Below are positions 8,267 to 17,284 of a DNA stretch of 64,000 nt, piece after piece. This DNA is from Lederbergia citri (GTDB lineage: Bacteria; Bacillota; Bacilli; Bacillales; Bacillaceae_C). Within the stretch, counting starts at the first letter, position 1; each line of letters starts with the position of its first letter. Made by a program: the position numbers and the translations under genes. The notes under the pieces were generated by a model, which ran no database searches, had not been told where the DNA came from, and worked only from the letters and a program-made list of their open reading frames with translations. The DNA lies in NCBI RefSeq assembly GCF_018343625.1, contig NZ_JAGYPG010000002.1, forward strand, positions 62,001 to 126,000, read 5' to 3'.

Positions 8267-9188
8267 ATATCAAACTAGCAGCCCCTATTAAGCCAGCTTC
8301 GTACCCAAGAGCTGTTCTTAAAATAGGAATGTTTTTATTTGATTCATCAATTACTGCCGACCGAAATGTTTTTCGGATGTGCGGCTCAAGCAAGTCGAAT
8401 GACAAGCTAACTCCCCCGCCTATAATAATTGCACCTGGATTTAAAACATTTGCTGCATATGAAAATGCTCTCCCAATATATTCGCCAGCTTGCCTATAAA
8501 TATCTAAGGCTATTTTATTTCCGTTATAAGCCAATTCCGCGACATTTTTTGCTGTTGCAGGAGATATTTTTTCCATTTCCGCCATTTTAGCAATTGCGGT
8601 TCCGGATGCATGTGCCTCTAAACATCCGCAATTTCCGCAGCCACAAAGATTGCCATTTTCCCATTCAACGACTAAATGTCCTATCTCACCAGCAATAAAA
8701 TGTTCACCTTCATAAACTTTGCGGTCAATTATTATTCCTCCGCCAATTCCAGTACTGATTGTCACCCAAAGAAATTGATTAAACTCTTTTCCTTTTCCAA
8801 AAACAAGTTCACCCAAAGCACAGGAATTTACATCATTTGCAATTCGAATCGGTATTTCCGACCATCTTTCTTGAAGATAATTTTTAACCTGCACATTTTT
8901 CCATCCTGAATAAGGTGCATGAATTAAGACGCCATTTTTAGGATCAGCCAATCCAGGTACATTCACACCAATCCCAAGTAATGAGTCCTCATTGATACTT
9001 ATTTTTTGTATACAATCACCTAAAATTTTTATACATTTTTCAATATGGTCTTTAGGATGGTCATGGATGTTTGTTGGAAACTGTTTAGTAATCAATATTT
9101 TCCCTGTGCTATCAACCAGTCCTATTAGGGTCTTTGTCCCACCTAAATCTATTCCGGCTACCACTTTTTGATTGGGCAATCCATTCAC
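8253..9188 (-). CDS. ROK-family sugar kinase
   Basis: A 311-residue kinase of the ROK family with no DNA-binding domain, so it is an enzyme and not a repressor. The ATP motif AGIDLGGTKTLIGLVD lies at residues 11-26, the catalytic Asp is in ANDVN near residue 120, and the zinc motif GCGNCGCLEAHASG (CXCGXXGCXE type) is near residues 183-196. First gene of the operon and transcribed from the promoter at 9291-9319. A glucose/fructose/N-acetylmannosamine-type hexokinase role is typical of the family. Confidence 0.85.
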   Translation of the reverse strand: MNGLPNQKVVAGIDLGGTKTLIGLVDSTGKILITKQFPTNIHDHPKDHIEKCIKILGDCIQKISINEDSLLGIGVNVPGLADPKNGVLIHAPYSGWKNVQVKNYLQERWSEIPIRIANDVNSCALGELVFGKGKEFNQFLWVTISTGIGGGIIIDRKVYEGEHFIAGEIGHLVVEWENGNLCGCGNCGCLEAHASGTAIAKMAEMEKISPATAKNVAELAYNGNKIALDIYRQAGEYIGRAFSYAANVLNPGAIIIGGGVSLSFDLLEPHIRKTFRSAVIDESNKNIPILRTALGYEAGLIGAASLIYANE

Positions 9189-9290
9189 TCCCTAATCTAA
9201 ATCATATAAAATTTGAAGTAGTATCAGAGTTGAGTATCTAACAAAGCACTATTTTGTAAATACTGTTAATTTATGTATTCACTTTACTAT

Positions 9291-9319
9291 ATTAGAAATG
9301 TTTGCAATATCATTGTCAA
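9291..9319 (-). promoter_or_regulatory. sigma-A promoter of the ROK-SIS-FGGY operon
   Basis: On the minus strand TTGACA (9314-9319) is separated by 17 bp from TCTAAT (9291-9296). The segment just upstream, GAAATAATTATTGAC, contains an imperfect palindrome overlapping the -35 box and could be an operator. The leader before the first start codon is about 100 nt. Confidence 0.65.
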
Positions 9320-9352
9320 TAATTATTTCATTATTTCAAATAATTTTAAAAT

Positions 9353-9396
9353 AAAAAAGCTATAAAACTACCATAATGGTAGTTTTATAGCTTTTT
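9353..9396 (-). terminator. strong terminator of the amidase gene
   Basis: A perfect 20-bp stem with a 3-base loop (arms 9354-9373 and 9377-9396). It starts three bases past the amidase stop. A- and T-runs on both sides make it able to act in both directions. Confidence 0.85.
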
Positions 9397-9399
9397 AGC

Positions 9400-10416
9400 C
9401 TATATTTTCTCTACATACTGAGGATTTGCAGTAATATATGTTCCACTTTTTAATTCGTACATTTTTGATCCATTTACGGTGAAAGCATCGACTACTGTAA
9501 ATACTTCCCTCTTCTTAACCTTTCCTTCCCGAGCATTCCAGTCAGGTTTGTTGTAATACCATAATTCATTTGCTTTCACTCTTATCAGGAAATTTTCCGG
9601 TCCATTTGCCCCGTTATTATGTTTTGGATTAATCCAACTCCCTGGCATCCCTTTTACTTTTGTAACGTTAACCATTCCTTGTGAACGGTTGAATACGAAA
9701 TAATCCCCTTTTGTTACTGTGGTTTTCTTATTACCTTCTGCCTTTGCATCAACTGCTGTATAGTAGCCATCCAACGTTTTATTAACTTTGTATTTTTCAT
9801 CATTTGCTTTCTCATTTGATGAAGAAGTGACCGATGTTGAAGATACAGCAGCTAATGGTTGAGAAGCTTTCTTTTTTAACTTCAATGCTTTTTCTAATCC
9901 TTTTGCATGTCCTCTTGCTATCTTGTCCAAAAAGGATGACTGGCTTAACAGATTTGCATCGTGTGCGTTATCAATAAAGCCATTTTCAGTTAACACACTT
10001 TGCATTTGGGACTCACGGACCATATGAAAATCGGCTTCTTTTTTTCCGCGATCAATCAACCCAGTAGCTTTTATGACCTCGTCATGAATGATATTTCGTT
10101 TTTGGTCAGTTGCAGCACGACTTGGAAATTGTCCAATATAAATATAACTTTCAAAGCCTGAACCACCACTAGCGTTAATATGGACTGAAAGCAAAAAATC
10201 TGCATTCCAAGCATTTGCTGCATTAGTCCGTTCAATTAATGAAACGGTTTGATCACCCGTACGACTCATCTTTACTTGCACATTGTCATATTCATTTATT
10301 AACATTGTCTCAATTTTTTTGGAAATGCTTAATGTCAAATCTTTTTCCCTTAATCCATATCCTGTGGCTCCTGTATCAGAACCCCCGTGGCCAGGGTCAA
10401 TAAAGATTTTCACCAC
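9400..10416 (-). CDS. N-acetylmuramoyl-L-alanine amidase (Amidase_3)
   Basis: A 338-residue peptidoglycan amidase. Amidase_3 domain at residues 1-175 with zinc ligands His9 (DPGHGG), Glu24, His78 (SVHIN) and catalytic Glu near 144 (TENGFI). A Ser/Thr-rich linker follows, then a C-terminal domain (about 205-338) of the kind that anchors Bacillus lysins to the wall. There is no signal peptide, as in CwlC-type mother-cell lysis enzymes and phage endolysins. There are no phage genes nearby, so a sporulation or prophage-derived lysin is the likely origin. GAGGAG lies just upstream of the start. Confidence 0.88.
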   Translation of the reverse strand: MVKIFIDPGHGGSDTGATGYGLREKDLTLSISKKIETMLINEYDNVQVKMSRTGDQTVSLIERTNAANAWNADFLLSVHINASGGSGFESYIYIGQFPSRAATDQKRNIIHDEVIKATGLIDRGKKEADFHMVRESQMQSVLTENGFIDNAHDANLLSQSSFLDKIARGHAKGLEKALKLKKKASQPLAAVSSTSVTSSSNEKANDEKYKVNKTLDGYYTAVDAKAEGNKKTTVTKGDYFVFNRSQGMVNVTKVKGMPGSWINPKHNNGANGPENFLIRVKANELWYYNKPDWNAREGKVKKREVFTVVDAFTVNGSKMYELKSGTYITANPQYVEKI

Positions 10417-10731
10417 TTTGCTCTCCTCCTTTTACATGAATTATCACGATTGACATGGCAAGCACCTTTTTAGATTTTTAACCCCTTCTATTTATAATGA
10501 TATGAATACTTCGCCATTACGGTTACGCCCATAACAAACTTCAAGTCCATGAATCTTCTGTTAAATGAATAAAGATATTTAAAAGACGATATGTTATCCT
10601 AGTTAAGATCCATTTAATGGGATAAGAAGGAGTTTTTGATTGGGCATCGAAATTGTTTTTTTGAGATAAAAAATTGAATATGCCATTTTTTTAAATGTGG
10701 TGATATTCGCACAAAGAATGGAAGTGAAAGT
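10417..10731. other. 315-bp gap between amidase and truncated regulator
   Basis: It contains AAGGAG at about 10,627 followed by a 13-codon frame, and otherwise AT-rich sequence. Nothing firm is seen. It may carry remains of genes lost with the two-component system. Confidence 0.3.
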
Positions 10732-11055
10732 GTGCAAAGGAATGTTATGCTTGTAGAGGATAATAGAGATATTAGCAAATTGGTTAAAAGTCACTTGGAA
10801 CAGGAGAATTTTACGGTACTTACTGCATTTGATGGAGAGGAAGCATTGGCTCTTCTTAAAAAATATAAAGTGGATTTAATCTTACTTGATTTAATGCTCC
10901 CTAAGCTAAATGGGATGGATTTTCTAAAGCAGATAAGAACAACAAGTTTAGTTCCTGTCTTAATCATTTCTGCAAAAGGGAGTGACATAGATAAAGCGTT
11001 AGGTCTAGGTTTTGGTGCAGATGATTATATCAGCAAGCCTTTTTCCATGTTTTAG
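10732..11055 (+). pseudogene. response regulator, truncated after receiver domain
   Basis: A 107-codon frame holding an OmpR-type receiver domain: the acidic pair EDN at residues 8-10, the phospho-acceptor Asp in LILLDLMLP, a Ser in the LIISAKG loop, and the conserved Lys in SKPFSMF. The reading frame stops immediately after that motif, exactly where the linker to the winged-helix DNA-binding domain should begin, and no such domain follows. A histidine kinase is missing too. I read it as the remnant of a deleted two-component system, although a stand-alone receiver cannot be excluded. The start is GTG; an ATG at 10,747 is possible. Confidence 0.75.
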
Positions 11056-11293
11056 GTTCAGTCCTCGTTTCTGGAAATATAAAAAAATAAATTTTAAAGG
11101 TGCCTAAATGTAACTTTTTTTCTTTTTTTCAATAACATTTCTTTAGAATTAAATAATGCTTGGATTTAAAAATTTCATTCTTGTTAATATAGATAGAGCA
11201 ATTAACGTACTCTTTTTTATGAATCGGTCCATTAAAAGGAATTACCATAATCCCCTTACAAAGAAACATTCTCCAAAACTCTTCCAAAGACAA

Positions 11294-11334
11294 CAAAAAA
11301 ACAACCAGCTACGTTTACTTGTAACTGATTGTTT
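11294..11334 (-). terminator. terminator of the TerC-like gene
   Basis: Stem ACAACCAGCTAC / GTAACTGATTGT (11301-11312, 11321-11332), with G-U pairs and seven A on the left. It follows the TerC stop by about 10 bp. Confidence 0.7.
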
Positions 11335-11344
11335 AAAATTAATG

Positions 11345-12067
11345 TTATTGGCTATACTGCTGCCCTTCTCTTCTTTTAAAGGCATTTCTTTTATTTGTAA
11401 AATATCCTGTAAGTAGGACAAGTACTGTAATGCATGCAATTGTTAAATAAGTCATTAGTCCTTCAGAGATGCCGATCCACTCGTCAATATGCTTGTCCTT
11501 TAACAGCATTTCTCCAGCCGTCCATGCTAAAATGCCGGAACCTGCATAAGCAATCCAATGATACTTATCCATAACTTTTACGATAAATTTAGAGCCGAAA
11601 ATCATGATCGGTATACTGATTGCAACTCCTATGGCAATCATCATAACGTGACCATCTGCAGCACCAGCTACCGCAACAACATTATCTAAGCTCATTACGG
11701 CGTCCGCCATTATAATCGTTCCTACTGCTTTCATAAATCCATTATGCGATGATATATGTGACTCATCTTTTCCACCAACAAGAACAGTGTATGCAATCCA
11801 TAAAAGCAATACACCACCGATAATATTTACAAAAGGAATCTGCAATAACCAAACGATTATGATGGCAAATACGATCCTTAAGATGACCGCTCCAGCCGTA
11901 CCCCAAATAATAGCCTTATTCTGTAGTTCCTTCTTTAAGTTTCTAGTTGCCATAGCAATTACAATTGCATTATCACCTGATAATACAATATCAATAGCGA
12001 TAATTTTCAACAATACAACGATGGCTGCCGAGCTAAATGTAATTCCTAGTATTGATGCTACGTCCAT
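11345..12067 (-). CDS. yjbE: TerC-family membrane transporter
   Basis: A 240-residue integral membrane protein of the TerC (LysE-like) superfamily. Two conserved acidic segments, IVLSGDNAIVIA near residue 28 and VMSLDNVVAVAG near residue 125, sit in membrane helices and are the family's metal-binding motifs; about seven helices are present. It is closest in pattern to YjbE-type proteins of B. subtilis. Related TerC proteins (YceF, YkoY) export manganese, often after secretion for exoenzymes. No manganese riboswitch (yybP-ykoY type) is seen upstream. The symbol is tentative because B. subtilis has several paralogues. Confidence 0.8.
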   Translation of the reverse strand: MDVASILGITFSSAAIVVLLKIIAIDIVLSGDNAIVIAMATRNLKKELQNKAIIWGTAGAVILRIVFAIIIVWLLQIPFVNIIGGVLLLWIAYTVLVGGKDESHISSHNGFMKAVGTIIMADAVMSLDNVVAVAGAADGHVMMIAIGVAISIPIMIFGSKFIVKVMDKYHWIAYAGSGILAWTAGEMLLKDKHIDEWIGISEGLMTYLTIACITVLVLLTGYFTNKRNAFKRREGQQYSQ

Positions 12068-12179
12068 TATATTTCCTTCTTTCTAAGGAAGTTAACTTTT
12101 CTATTATATCATAATTTCTGCATCACTACTATTCACTAGCTTGAATTGGAAATAATAAAGGATATTATCATTTACCAAT

Positions 12180-12401
12180 TTAAGCCCCTCGGCTAAACTT
12201 CTTTTTCGGAACTCTTATAGAAAGGATATTTTCAATCTTAAAAAACCTTTGTTTTCTGCGCAAATAACAGAAGGCCTTAAATGTTGACTCTCCTAGTGCT
12301 AAAACCTTGATCGTCCTTTGAGTTACAACCATTTTATCCGATACATATATCATTTCTAACTTAACTCCGGATGCCAAAGATTCTACAAGAAGTCTCCTCA
12401 T
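12180..12401 (-). CDS. small basic protein, possibly WYL-like
   Basis: A 73-residue protein with a strong AAAGGAGG seven bases before its ATG. It looks like a small five-strand beta-barrel: VKLEMIYVSDKMVVTQRTIKV, then KAFCYLRRKQRFFKIENILSI. The YLRRKQRFFKIENI segment resembles the end of WYL domains, which bind ligands or nucleic acids. I am not certain of the family. It is codirectional with yugN and pgi, with small gaps. Confidence 0.6.
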   Translation of the reverse strand: MRRLLVESLASGVKLEMIYVSDKMVVTQRTIKVLALGESTFKAFCYLRRKQRFFKIENILSIRVPKKKFSRGA

Positions 12402-12459
12402 TTATAAACCTCCTTTTAAAAACATTAAGGAACAGGCGTTCAATTTCATCAAATAGAAT

Positions 12460-12864
12460 TTAATAAGATACTATGGTTTCTAATTCGTTTACTAAGTCTT
12501 TCCCCATTTGAATATACTTTTCATCGAGGCTGCCATCAGAATCTTCCGGTTCGGAAAATTGGTTGAACGAAGCCGACATATTGCTACTATCAGCATGGTC
12601 ATCCAACCCCTTTTGATATACATGAGATAGAACAAATGGTGTTCCTAATTTTACGACGACCCCTGGTGTATCAAGTTCACCCCAAACAGCGGTAAATGGA
12701 ACGCGAAGGAATTGATATCCACCATCATCAGCCATTTTATAATCAAAAAAACCACGATCATATTCCCAATTGCCACCAATGACATATCCCTTAGGCTTCA
12801 GTAATTGTTCCAACTTATGTAAATTAAACTCCTTGCCTTCTATCGTTGAATTGATTTCAAACAC
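12460..12864 (-). CDS. yugN: YugN-family protein
   Basis: A 134-residue cytoplasmic protein of the YugN-like family, of unknown function. It lies next to pgi, as in B. subtilis. The segment GNWEYDRGFFDYKM followed by FLRVPF is typical. It starts at GTG with AAGGAG ten bases upstream. No catalytic motif is visible. Confidence 0.82.
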   Translation of the reverse strand: MFEINSTIEGKEFNLHKLEQLLKPKGYVIGGNWEYDRGFFDYKMADDGGYQFLRVPFTAVWGELDTPGVVVKLGTPFVLSHVYQKGLDDHADSSNMSASFNQFSEPEDSDGSLDEKYIQMGKDLVNELETIVSY

Positions 12865-12924
12865 TTTTCAATCACTCCTTCGTTTCCAACTATTATTCCA
12901 TGGAAAACGAAGGGTTATTCTCAT

Positions 12925-12958
12925 AAAAAAGGAGCACCTACATTACGTAGGTGCCTCC
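12925..12958 (-). terminator. terminator of pgi
   Basis: Stem GCACCTAC / GTAGGTGC (12934-12941, 12947-12954), flanked by GGA / TCC and six A on the left. It lies directly after the pgi stop and before yugN. Confidence 0.85.
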
Positions 12959-12961
12959 ACA

Positions 12962-14311
12962 TTATTTCAATCTTTTTTCTAATTCTACTTTTTTCTCTTC
13001 GAATCCAGGTTTTCCAAGAAGTGCAAACATATTTACTTTATATGCTTCTACTCCTGGCTGATCAAATGGATTAACACCAAGTAAATATCCGCTTATCGCA
13101 CAAGCTTTTTCGAAGAAATATACGAGATAACCAAAAGTGTAAGCGTCCATAGCAGGAATTTCTACTACTAAATTGGGAACACCGCCATCTGTATGAGCTA
13201 AAAGTGTACCTTCAAATGCTTTATCATTTACGAAATCTACCGTTTTACCTTCTAAATAGTTCAATCCATCTAAGTCGCCTTCTTCACTTTCGATGACAAG
13301 CTCATGGCGAGAATTTTTCACCTTAATGACCGTTTCGAATAAATCACGACGGCCTTCTTGTACATATTGACCAAGTGAATGAAGATCTGTAGAAAAATTA
13401 GCTGATGAAGGGAAAATTCCTTTTTGGTCTTTTCCTTCACTTTCACCAAATAATTGCTTCCACCACTCGGAAAAATATTGCAAGCCTGGTTCATAGTTAA
13501 TAAGCATTTCAATTGTTTTTCCTTTATTGTATAAAGCATTGCGAATGGCCGCATATTGGTAAGAAATATTTTTATCAAGCTCAGGACTGCTAAAATCGTC
13601 GCGGGCATCTGCAGCACCTTTCATCATTTCTTCAATATCCACACCACTCACCGCAATTGGAAGCAACCCGACTGCTGTTAGAACAGAATAGCGACCTCCC
13701 ACATCATCCGGGATAACAAATGATTCATAGCCTTCTTCATTTGCTAATGTTTTCAATGCACCCTTCGCTTGATCAGTTGTCGCGTAAATACGTTTCTTAG
13801 CCTCTTCACTTCCGTACTTTTCTTCTAAAAGTTTGCGGAAAATACGGAAAGCTAGCGCAGGTTCCGTTGTGGTTCCCGATTTAGAAATAACATTGATAGA
13901 AAAATCTTTTCCGTCAAGCAAATCCATTAAATCCTTCATGTATGTCGAGCTAATATTATTTCCTACAAAAAAGACTTGAGGCGTTTTACGTTTTTCAGAA
14001 GGCAGAGCATTATAAAAACTATGATTAAGCATTTCAATCGCTGCACGTGCGCCTAGGTAAGAACCGCCTATTCCAATAACTAGCAAAACATCACTATCTT
14101 TTTTGATTTTTTCTGATGCTTTTTTTATGCGAGAAAATTCTTCTTGATCATAATCAACCGGAAGATCCACCCAACCAGTATAATCATTTCCAGCTCCAGT
14201 TTTTTCATGTAATTGCTTATGAGCTGTTTCAACTGCTGCTTGTAAATATGTAATTTCATGTTCACCGAAAAATGTCAGTGCTTTTGAGTAATCAAACTTA
14301 AGATGTCCCAT
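12962..14311 (-). CDS. pgi: glucose-6-phosphate isomerase
   Basis: Interconverts glucose 6-phosphate and fructose 6-phosphate in glycolysis. It has about 449 residues, the short Gram-positive form. SIS-type sugar-phosphate loops are seen ([13 protein letters not shown] near residue 80 and [12 protein letters not shown] near 142), with the conserved [13 protein letters not shown] and [10 protein letters not shown] segments further on. I chose the ATG at 14311, which has GGAGG seven bases upstream; the GTG just before it is too close. Confidence 0.96.
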   Translation of the reverse strand: MGHLKFDYSKALTFFGEHEITYLQAAVETAHKQLHEKTGAGNDYTGWVDLPVDYDQEEFSRIKKASEKIKKDSDVLLVIGIGGSYLGARAAIEMLNHSFYNALPSEKRKTPQVFFVGNNISSTYMKDLMDLLDGKDFSINVISKSGTTTEPALAFRIFRKLLEEKYGSEEAKKRIYATTDQAKGALKTLANEEGYESFVIPDDVGGRYSVLTAVGLLPIAVSGVDIEEMMKGAADARDDFSSPELDKNISYQYAAIRNALYNKGKTIEMLINYEPGLQYFSEWWKQLFGESEGKDQKGIFPSSANFSTDLHSLGQYVQEGRRDLFETVIKVKNSRHELVIESEEGDLDGLNYLEGKTVDFVNDKAFEGTLLAHTDGGVPNLVVEIPAMDAYTFGYLVYFFEKACAISGYLLGVNPFDQPGVEAYKVNMFALLGKPGFEEKKVELEKRLK

Positions 14312-14491
14312 CACTTTTCCTCCTTAGAACAAAATCTATATGGTATACTCTAGCCCAACGAGGGGAGATTTTCAAGAAAATTAAAGCACGCGAGGTACAA
14401 CTTAGTGGAATAAGCTTCTTACCTTCTATTATGGAAAGGTGTTTTATATAGATGTAACGGGACTGGCACTTTTAAAATTCGTATTCAATTT

Positions 14492-14710
14492 TTAGTTAAT
14501 TATTGTACGTGCAATGTGCCAATTTTTACTCGACTTTTGTATATATACCAAATCGTAACCTTCAGTTACCTTTTCCACTTTGCCAAGGGGACCAATAACT
14601 GGATTGGTATTCTTTCGCAAAAATAAAGGTTGTGCAGTACAAAAGTTTTTTCTATGGCCAAGTACAACGGTGATTCCATCATTTCGATTCCTAGTTATAT
14701 ACGCCTTCAA
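14492..14710 (-). CDS. small hypothetical protein (doubtful)
   Basis: A 72-codon frame starting at TTG, with the sequence GPLGKVEKVTEGYDLVYIQK in its middle. The residue composition looks protein-like, but there is no clear ribosome binding site and the start lies only about 20 bp from the rocG terminator. I recognise no family. It may be a decayed gene. Confidence 0.3.
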   Translation of the reverse strand: MKAYITRNRNDGITVVLGHRKNFCTAQPLFLRKNTNPVIGPLGKVEKVTEGYDLVYIQKSSKNWHIARTIIN

Positions 14711-14732
14711 CGAAATTCAATACACTCGAAAT

Positions 14733-14765
14733 AAAATACCACAGTGACTCTCACTGTGGTATTTT
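14733..14765 (-). terminator. terminator of the roc operon
   Basis: Perfect 15-bp stem AAAATACCACAGTGA / TCACTGTGGTATTTT with a 3-base loop, 10 bp past the rocG stop. Confidence 0.88.
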
Positions 14766-14775
14766 AATCATTATA

Positions 14776-16020
14776 TTACACCCATCCTCTAAAACGGGAA
14801 GCCTCTGCTACGTTGCGCAGGCCGACCATATATGCTGCAAGTCGCATATTTACTCGACGGCTTTCGGCGGTATTGTAAACATTTTCGAATGCTTCAACTA
14901 GCTTTGTTTGAAGCTTTTCGTTAACTTCTTCTTCCGTCCAATAGTAACCTTGATTGTTTTGGACCCATTCAAAGTAAGAAACGGTAACCCCTCCGGCACT
15001 TGCAAGGACATCCGGAACAAGTAAAACTCCTCTTTCACTTAATATTCTAGTTGCTTCTTCTGTTGTCGGGCCATTTGCTGCTTCAACAACAATGGATGCT
15101 TTAATATTAGGTGCGTTTTCTGCAGTAATTTGATTAGCCACTGCAGCTGGTACGATAATGTCGCAATCCAGTTCAAATAGTTCTTTGTTTGTAATTGTAT
15201 TATCAAACAAGGTTGTAACTGTTCCGAAACTGTCACGACGATCTAGTAAGTAGTCGATATCCAAACCATCAGGATCGTGGAGAGCTCCATACGCATCAGA
15301 AATACCTACGATTTTTGCTCCCGCATCATATAAAAACTTAGATAGAAAACTTCCTGCATTTCCAAATCCTTGAATAACGATTCTGGCATTTTTTAAATCG
15401 ATTCCTCGTTTTTTGGCAGCTTCTTCAATACATATCGTTACACCTTGAGCAGTTGCCTTTTCCCTACCTTGTGAACCACCAAGCACAATTGGCTTTCCTG
15501 TAATAAAGCCCGGAGAATCATTTTCACGAAGACGGCTATATTCGTCCATCATCCAAGCCATGATCTGAGAGTTTGTGTATACGTCGGGTGCCGGAATATC
15601 TTTTGTTGGACCGACTATTTGACTAATAGCACGAACGTACCCGCGGCTTAAACGCTCTATTTCGCCCATAGACATCGTACGAGGGTCGCAGATGATACCG
15701 CCCTTTCCCCCACCGTAAGGAAGATTAACAATTCCACATTTTATACTCATCCACATAGACATTGCTTTTACTTCTTCTTCTGTTACGTCTGGGTGGAAAC
15801 GGACACCACCTTTTGTAGGTCCAACTGAATCGTTATGTTGCGCTCGAAAACCTGTGTAAATGTTGACAGATCCATCATCCATCCTTACTGGAATTCGTAC
15901 GGTCAACATTCTCATCGGTTCTTTTAAAAGTTCATACATCTCTTCACCGAAACCAAGCTTATGGAGGCCATCTTTTATTACCTCTTGTGTTGATGTAAAT
16001 AGGTTAAGATTTTCTGCCAT
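14776..16020 (-). CDS. rocG: NAD-dependent glutamate dehydrogenase
   Basis: Catabolic enzyme turning glutamate into 2-oxoglutarate and ammonia. It has 414 residues, normal for RocG/GudB. Glutamate-binding lysines lie in PTKGGVRF and PYGGGKGG, the catalytic Asp in PAPDV, and the dinucleotide motif is GFGNAGS. It is the last gene of rocA-rocD-rocG, so arginine, ornithine and proline carbon can be taken through to 2-oxoglutarate. The segment EEEVKAMSM carries no duplicated codons of the kind that inactivate gudB in laboratory B. subtilis. Whether the orthologue is rocG or gudB cannot be decided by eye; the context favours rocG. Confidence 0.93.
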   Translation of the reverse strand: MAENLNLFTSTQEVIKDGLHKLGFGEEMYELLKEPMRMLTVRIPVRMDDGSVNIYTGFRAQHNDSVGPTKGGVRFHPDVTEEEVKAMSMWMSIKCGIVNLPYGGGKGGIICDPRTMSMGEIERLSRGYVRAISQIVGPTKDIPAPDVYTNSQIMAWMMDEYSRLRENDSPGFITGKPIVLGGSQGREKATAQGVTICIEEAAKKRGIDLKNARIVIQGFGNAGSFLSKFLYDAGAKIVGISDAYGALHDPDGLDIDYLLDRRDSFGTVTTLFDNTITNKELFELDCDIIVPAAVANQITAENAPNIKASIVVEAANGPTTEEATRILSERGVLLVPDVLASAGGVTVSYFEWVQNNQGYYWTEEEVNEKLQTKLVEAFENVYNTAESRRVNMRLAAYMVGLRNVAEASRFRGWV

Positions 16021-16062
16021 TGTTATTTTTCGCCTCTTTATTTTGTAATCAGGTTCATTATA

Positions 16063-17259
16063 TCATTTTACGAGTACTTTTTTAATCCGTTCAATCGCCC
16101 AGTCCAATTCTTCTCTAGTAATCGTTAATGGAGGGGCAAAACGAATGACGTTTTCATGTGTTTCCTTACAAAGAAGTCCTTCTTTCATTAAAGATTCACA
16201 ATATGGGCGAGCATTTTCATATAACTCGACTCCGATAAATAAACCTTTTCCTCTTACTTCTTTTATCGTCGGATTATCAATTTCATTTAATTTTGACATA
16301 AAATATAGTCCAAGTTCAAGTGATTGCTCGCAAAGATTTTCATTATGAATCACATCAAGCGCAACTATTGAAACAGCACAGGCGATTGGATTACCACCAA
16401 AGGTTGAACCGTGGGAACCTGGGTTGAACACTCCAAGAATATCACTGTTTGCCGCAACACAGGAAATTGGAAATACTCCACCGCCTAAAGCCTTGCCTAA
16501 TATATACATATCCGGTTCAACCGCTTCCCAATCACAAGCAAACATTTTCCCCGATCGCCCTAATCCAGATTGTATTTCATCCGCAATGAATAATACATTG
16601 TTTTCTCTACAAATCTTATAAGCTTCTTTTAAAAAACCATCAGGAGGAATGATGATTCCTGCTTCTCCTTGAATCGGCTCTAATAAAAATGCAGCAGTGT
16701 CAGACGTTATGGCTTTTTTCAAAGCTTCAATATCACCATAGGGAATAAGCTTAATACCAGGTAGCATTGGGCCAAATCGGTATTTATATTCATCTTCTGA
16801 TGATAGAGAAATAGCGGTCATCGTTCGGCCATGAAAGTTACCTTCACAAGCAATGATTTCAGCTTTATTTTCCTTAACGTTCTTTATTTCATATGCCCAC
16901 CGCCTTGCTGCTTTTATTGCTGTTTCGACCGCTTCGGCCCCTGTATTCATAGGAAGAACCATATTTTTATTCGTCAATTGACATACTTTCTCATACCATG
17001 GTCCGAGCATATCATTATGGAATGCACGCGAAGTTAAAGTAACACGGTCTGCTTGATCTTTTAATGCTTGGATAATTTTAGGATGACGATGCCCTTGATT
17101 AACAGCGGAATATGCACTCAGCATATCCAAATATTTATTTCCTTCCGGATCTATTACCCATACCCCTTCTGCCTCAGAAATAACAACTGGCAGAGGATTA
17201 TAATTTTTTGCTCCGAATTTTTCGGTTTGCGCAATGATTTCCTCTGTACCCAAATTCAA
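16063..17259 (-). CDS. rocD: ornithine aminotransferase
   Basis: A PLP enzyme moving the delta-amino group of ornithine to 2-oxoglutarate, giving glutamate semialdehyde, the substrate of rocA. Class III aminotransferase of about 398 residues. PLP-binding segments are NTGAEAVE, the Asp in FIADEIQSG, and the Lys in LGKALGGG. The likely start is TTG at 17259, with AGGGGG just upstream; further upstream codons in the frame overlap rocA and are not expected to be used. The gap to rocA is 25 bp, so the two are cotranscribed. Confidence 0.94.
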   Translation of the reverse strand: MNLGTEEIIAQTEKFGAKNYNPLPVVISEAEGVWVIDPEGNKYLDMLSAYSAVNQGHRHPKIIQALKDQADRVTLTSRAFHNDMLGPWYEKVCQLTNKNMVLPMNTGAEAVETAIKAARRWAYEIKNVKENKAEIIACEGNFHGRTMTAISLSSEDEYKYRFGPMLPGIKLIPYGDIEALKKAITSDTAAFLLEPIQGEAGIIIPPDGFLKEAYKICRENNVLFIADEIQSGLGRSGKMFACDWEAVEPDMYILGKALGGGVFPISCVAANSDILGVFNPGSHGSTFGGNPIACAVSIVALDVIHNENLCEQSLELGLYFMSKLNEIDNPTIKEVRGKGLFIGVELYENARPYCESLMKEGLLCKETHENVIRFAPPLTITREELDWAIERIKKVLVK

Positions 17260-17284
17260 AACCCCCTGTTTTCCAGATAAGAAA

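Noticed and set aside
11156..11416. 86-codon plus-strand frame near the TerC gene
   Set aside because: It runs through the TerC terminator and antisense to its end; no binding site or homologue recalled.
12068..12179. Manganese riboswitch before the TerC-like gene
   Set aside because: The short upstream region lacks the conserved yybP-ykoY loop sequences and is too short for the aptamer.
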